Of a stretch of 59,023 nt of DNA, positions 59,012-59,023 are shown one piece after another. How positions within the stretch are numbered: position 1 is the first letter of the stretch; the number at the start of each line of letters is the position of its first letter. Under the pieces are notes generated by a model. That model was not told the origin of the DNA and did no database searches. It saw only the letters and a list, made by a program, of their open reading frames with translations. Made by a program: the position numbers and the translations under genes. Source of the DNA: Mycobacterium nebraskense (GTDB lineage Bacteria > Actinomycetota > Actinomycetes > Mycobacteriales > Mycobacteriaceae); assembly GCF_002102255.1 (NCBI RefSeq), contig NZ_LQPH01000016.1, positions 1 through 59,023 of the forward strand. Reading direction: 5' to 3'.

Positions 59012-59023
59012 TTTTCGTGTGGC

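Noticed and set aside
1..59023. CRISPR arrays, tRNA or rRNA genes, complete insertion sequences
   Set aside because: No regularly spaced repeats, cloverleaf-like sequences or transposase motifs were seen; only short palindromes and small direct repeats are present.

Overview
The window looks like chromosome from a slow-growing, GC-rich Mycobacterium. It carries an MPT63-type secreted antigen, a 19-kDa-type lipoprotein, mycobacterial SirA/CysH/ferrochelatase sulfur genes, an MgtA-type mannosyltransferase, a DhmA-type haloalkane dehalogenase, F420/LLM oxidoreductases, cytochromes P450 and many TetR regulators. GTG starts and ATGA stop/start overlaps are frequent. From memory of M. tuberculosis H37Rv, the genes from the LysR regulator through lipM, yjcE, sseB, an aminotransferase, a DUF2652 protein and the dehalogenase follow Rv2282c-Rv2296. 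Accessory blocks interrupt this backbone, and the sulfite-reductase operon (Rv2391-2393 type) sits in front of it. No search could be run, so the species is not assigned.

Left part (1-17 kb, mostly accessory). An EcoRV-family restriction endonuclease and a Vsr mismatch endonuclease lie at the left edge; no methyltransferase is visible. Next comes a tight operon of P450, alpha/beta hydrolase and tocopherol-cyclase-like protein. It is followed by a secretory-type lipase with a stand-alone acyltransferase (E2-like) domain, and by a P450 remnant copied from, or related to, the first P450. A signalling cluster follows: a normal membrane Ser/Thr kinase, a small secreted Cys-rich protein and a kinase-like protein lacking the catalytic Asp. 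Then come a hydrolase-methyltransferase fusion with its TetR regulator, a divergent polysaccharide deacetylase, a GlcD-like FAD oxidase and a PlsC-like acyltransferase.

Middle (17-35 kb, conserved core). sirA-cysH-che1, a convergent LysR gene and a 7Fe/8Fe ferredoxin make up a sulfur-assimilation unit. An ungapped 43-bp element (35 of 43 positions identical) lies upstream of both sirA and the ferredoxin gene, next to the LysR gene, which suggests a shared regulon. Next are lipM, TetR and its palindrome, small membrane and SDR genes, a chagasin-type inhibitor lipoprotein, a DUF5685-type protein with an extreme Cys-rich tail, an Na+/H+ antiporter, an AAA ATPase, the mannosyltransferase, MPT63 and sseB.

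Right part (35-59 kb). A roughly 16-kb block between sseB and the Rv2294-like aminotransferase holds hydrolases, SDRs, F420/LLM oxidoreductases, a P450, an AveC-like membrane protein with a 36-aa membrane microprotein encoded just upstream, a substrate-binding-like protein without a signal peptide, and duplicated LLM/DapB-like oxidoreductase modules. Related TetR-type palindromes occur in two of its divergent promoters. The window ends with the dehalogenase, a CysQ-like phosphatase, a thiolase, an NDMA-type alcohol dehydrogenase, a DoxX-like protein, a second copy of a dispersed palindromic repeat, and a methyltransferase gene that breaks off at a compositional junction.
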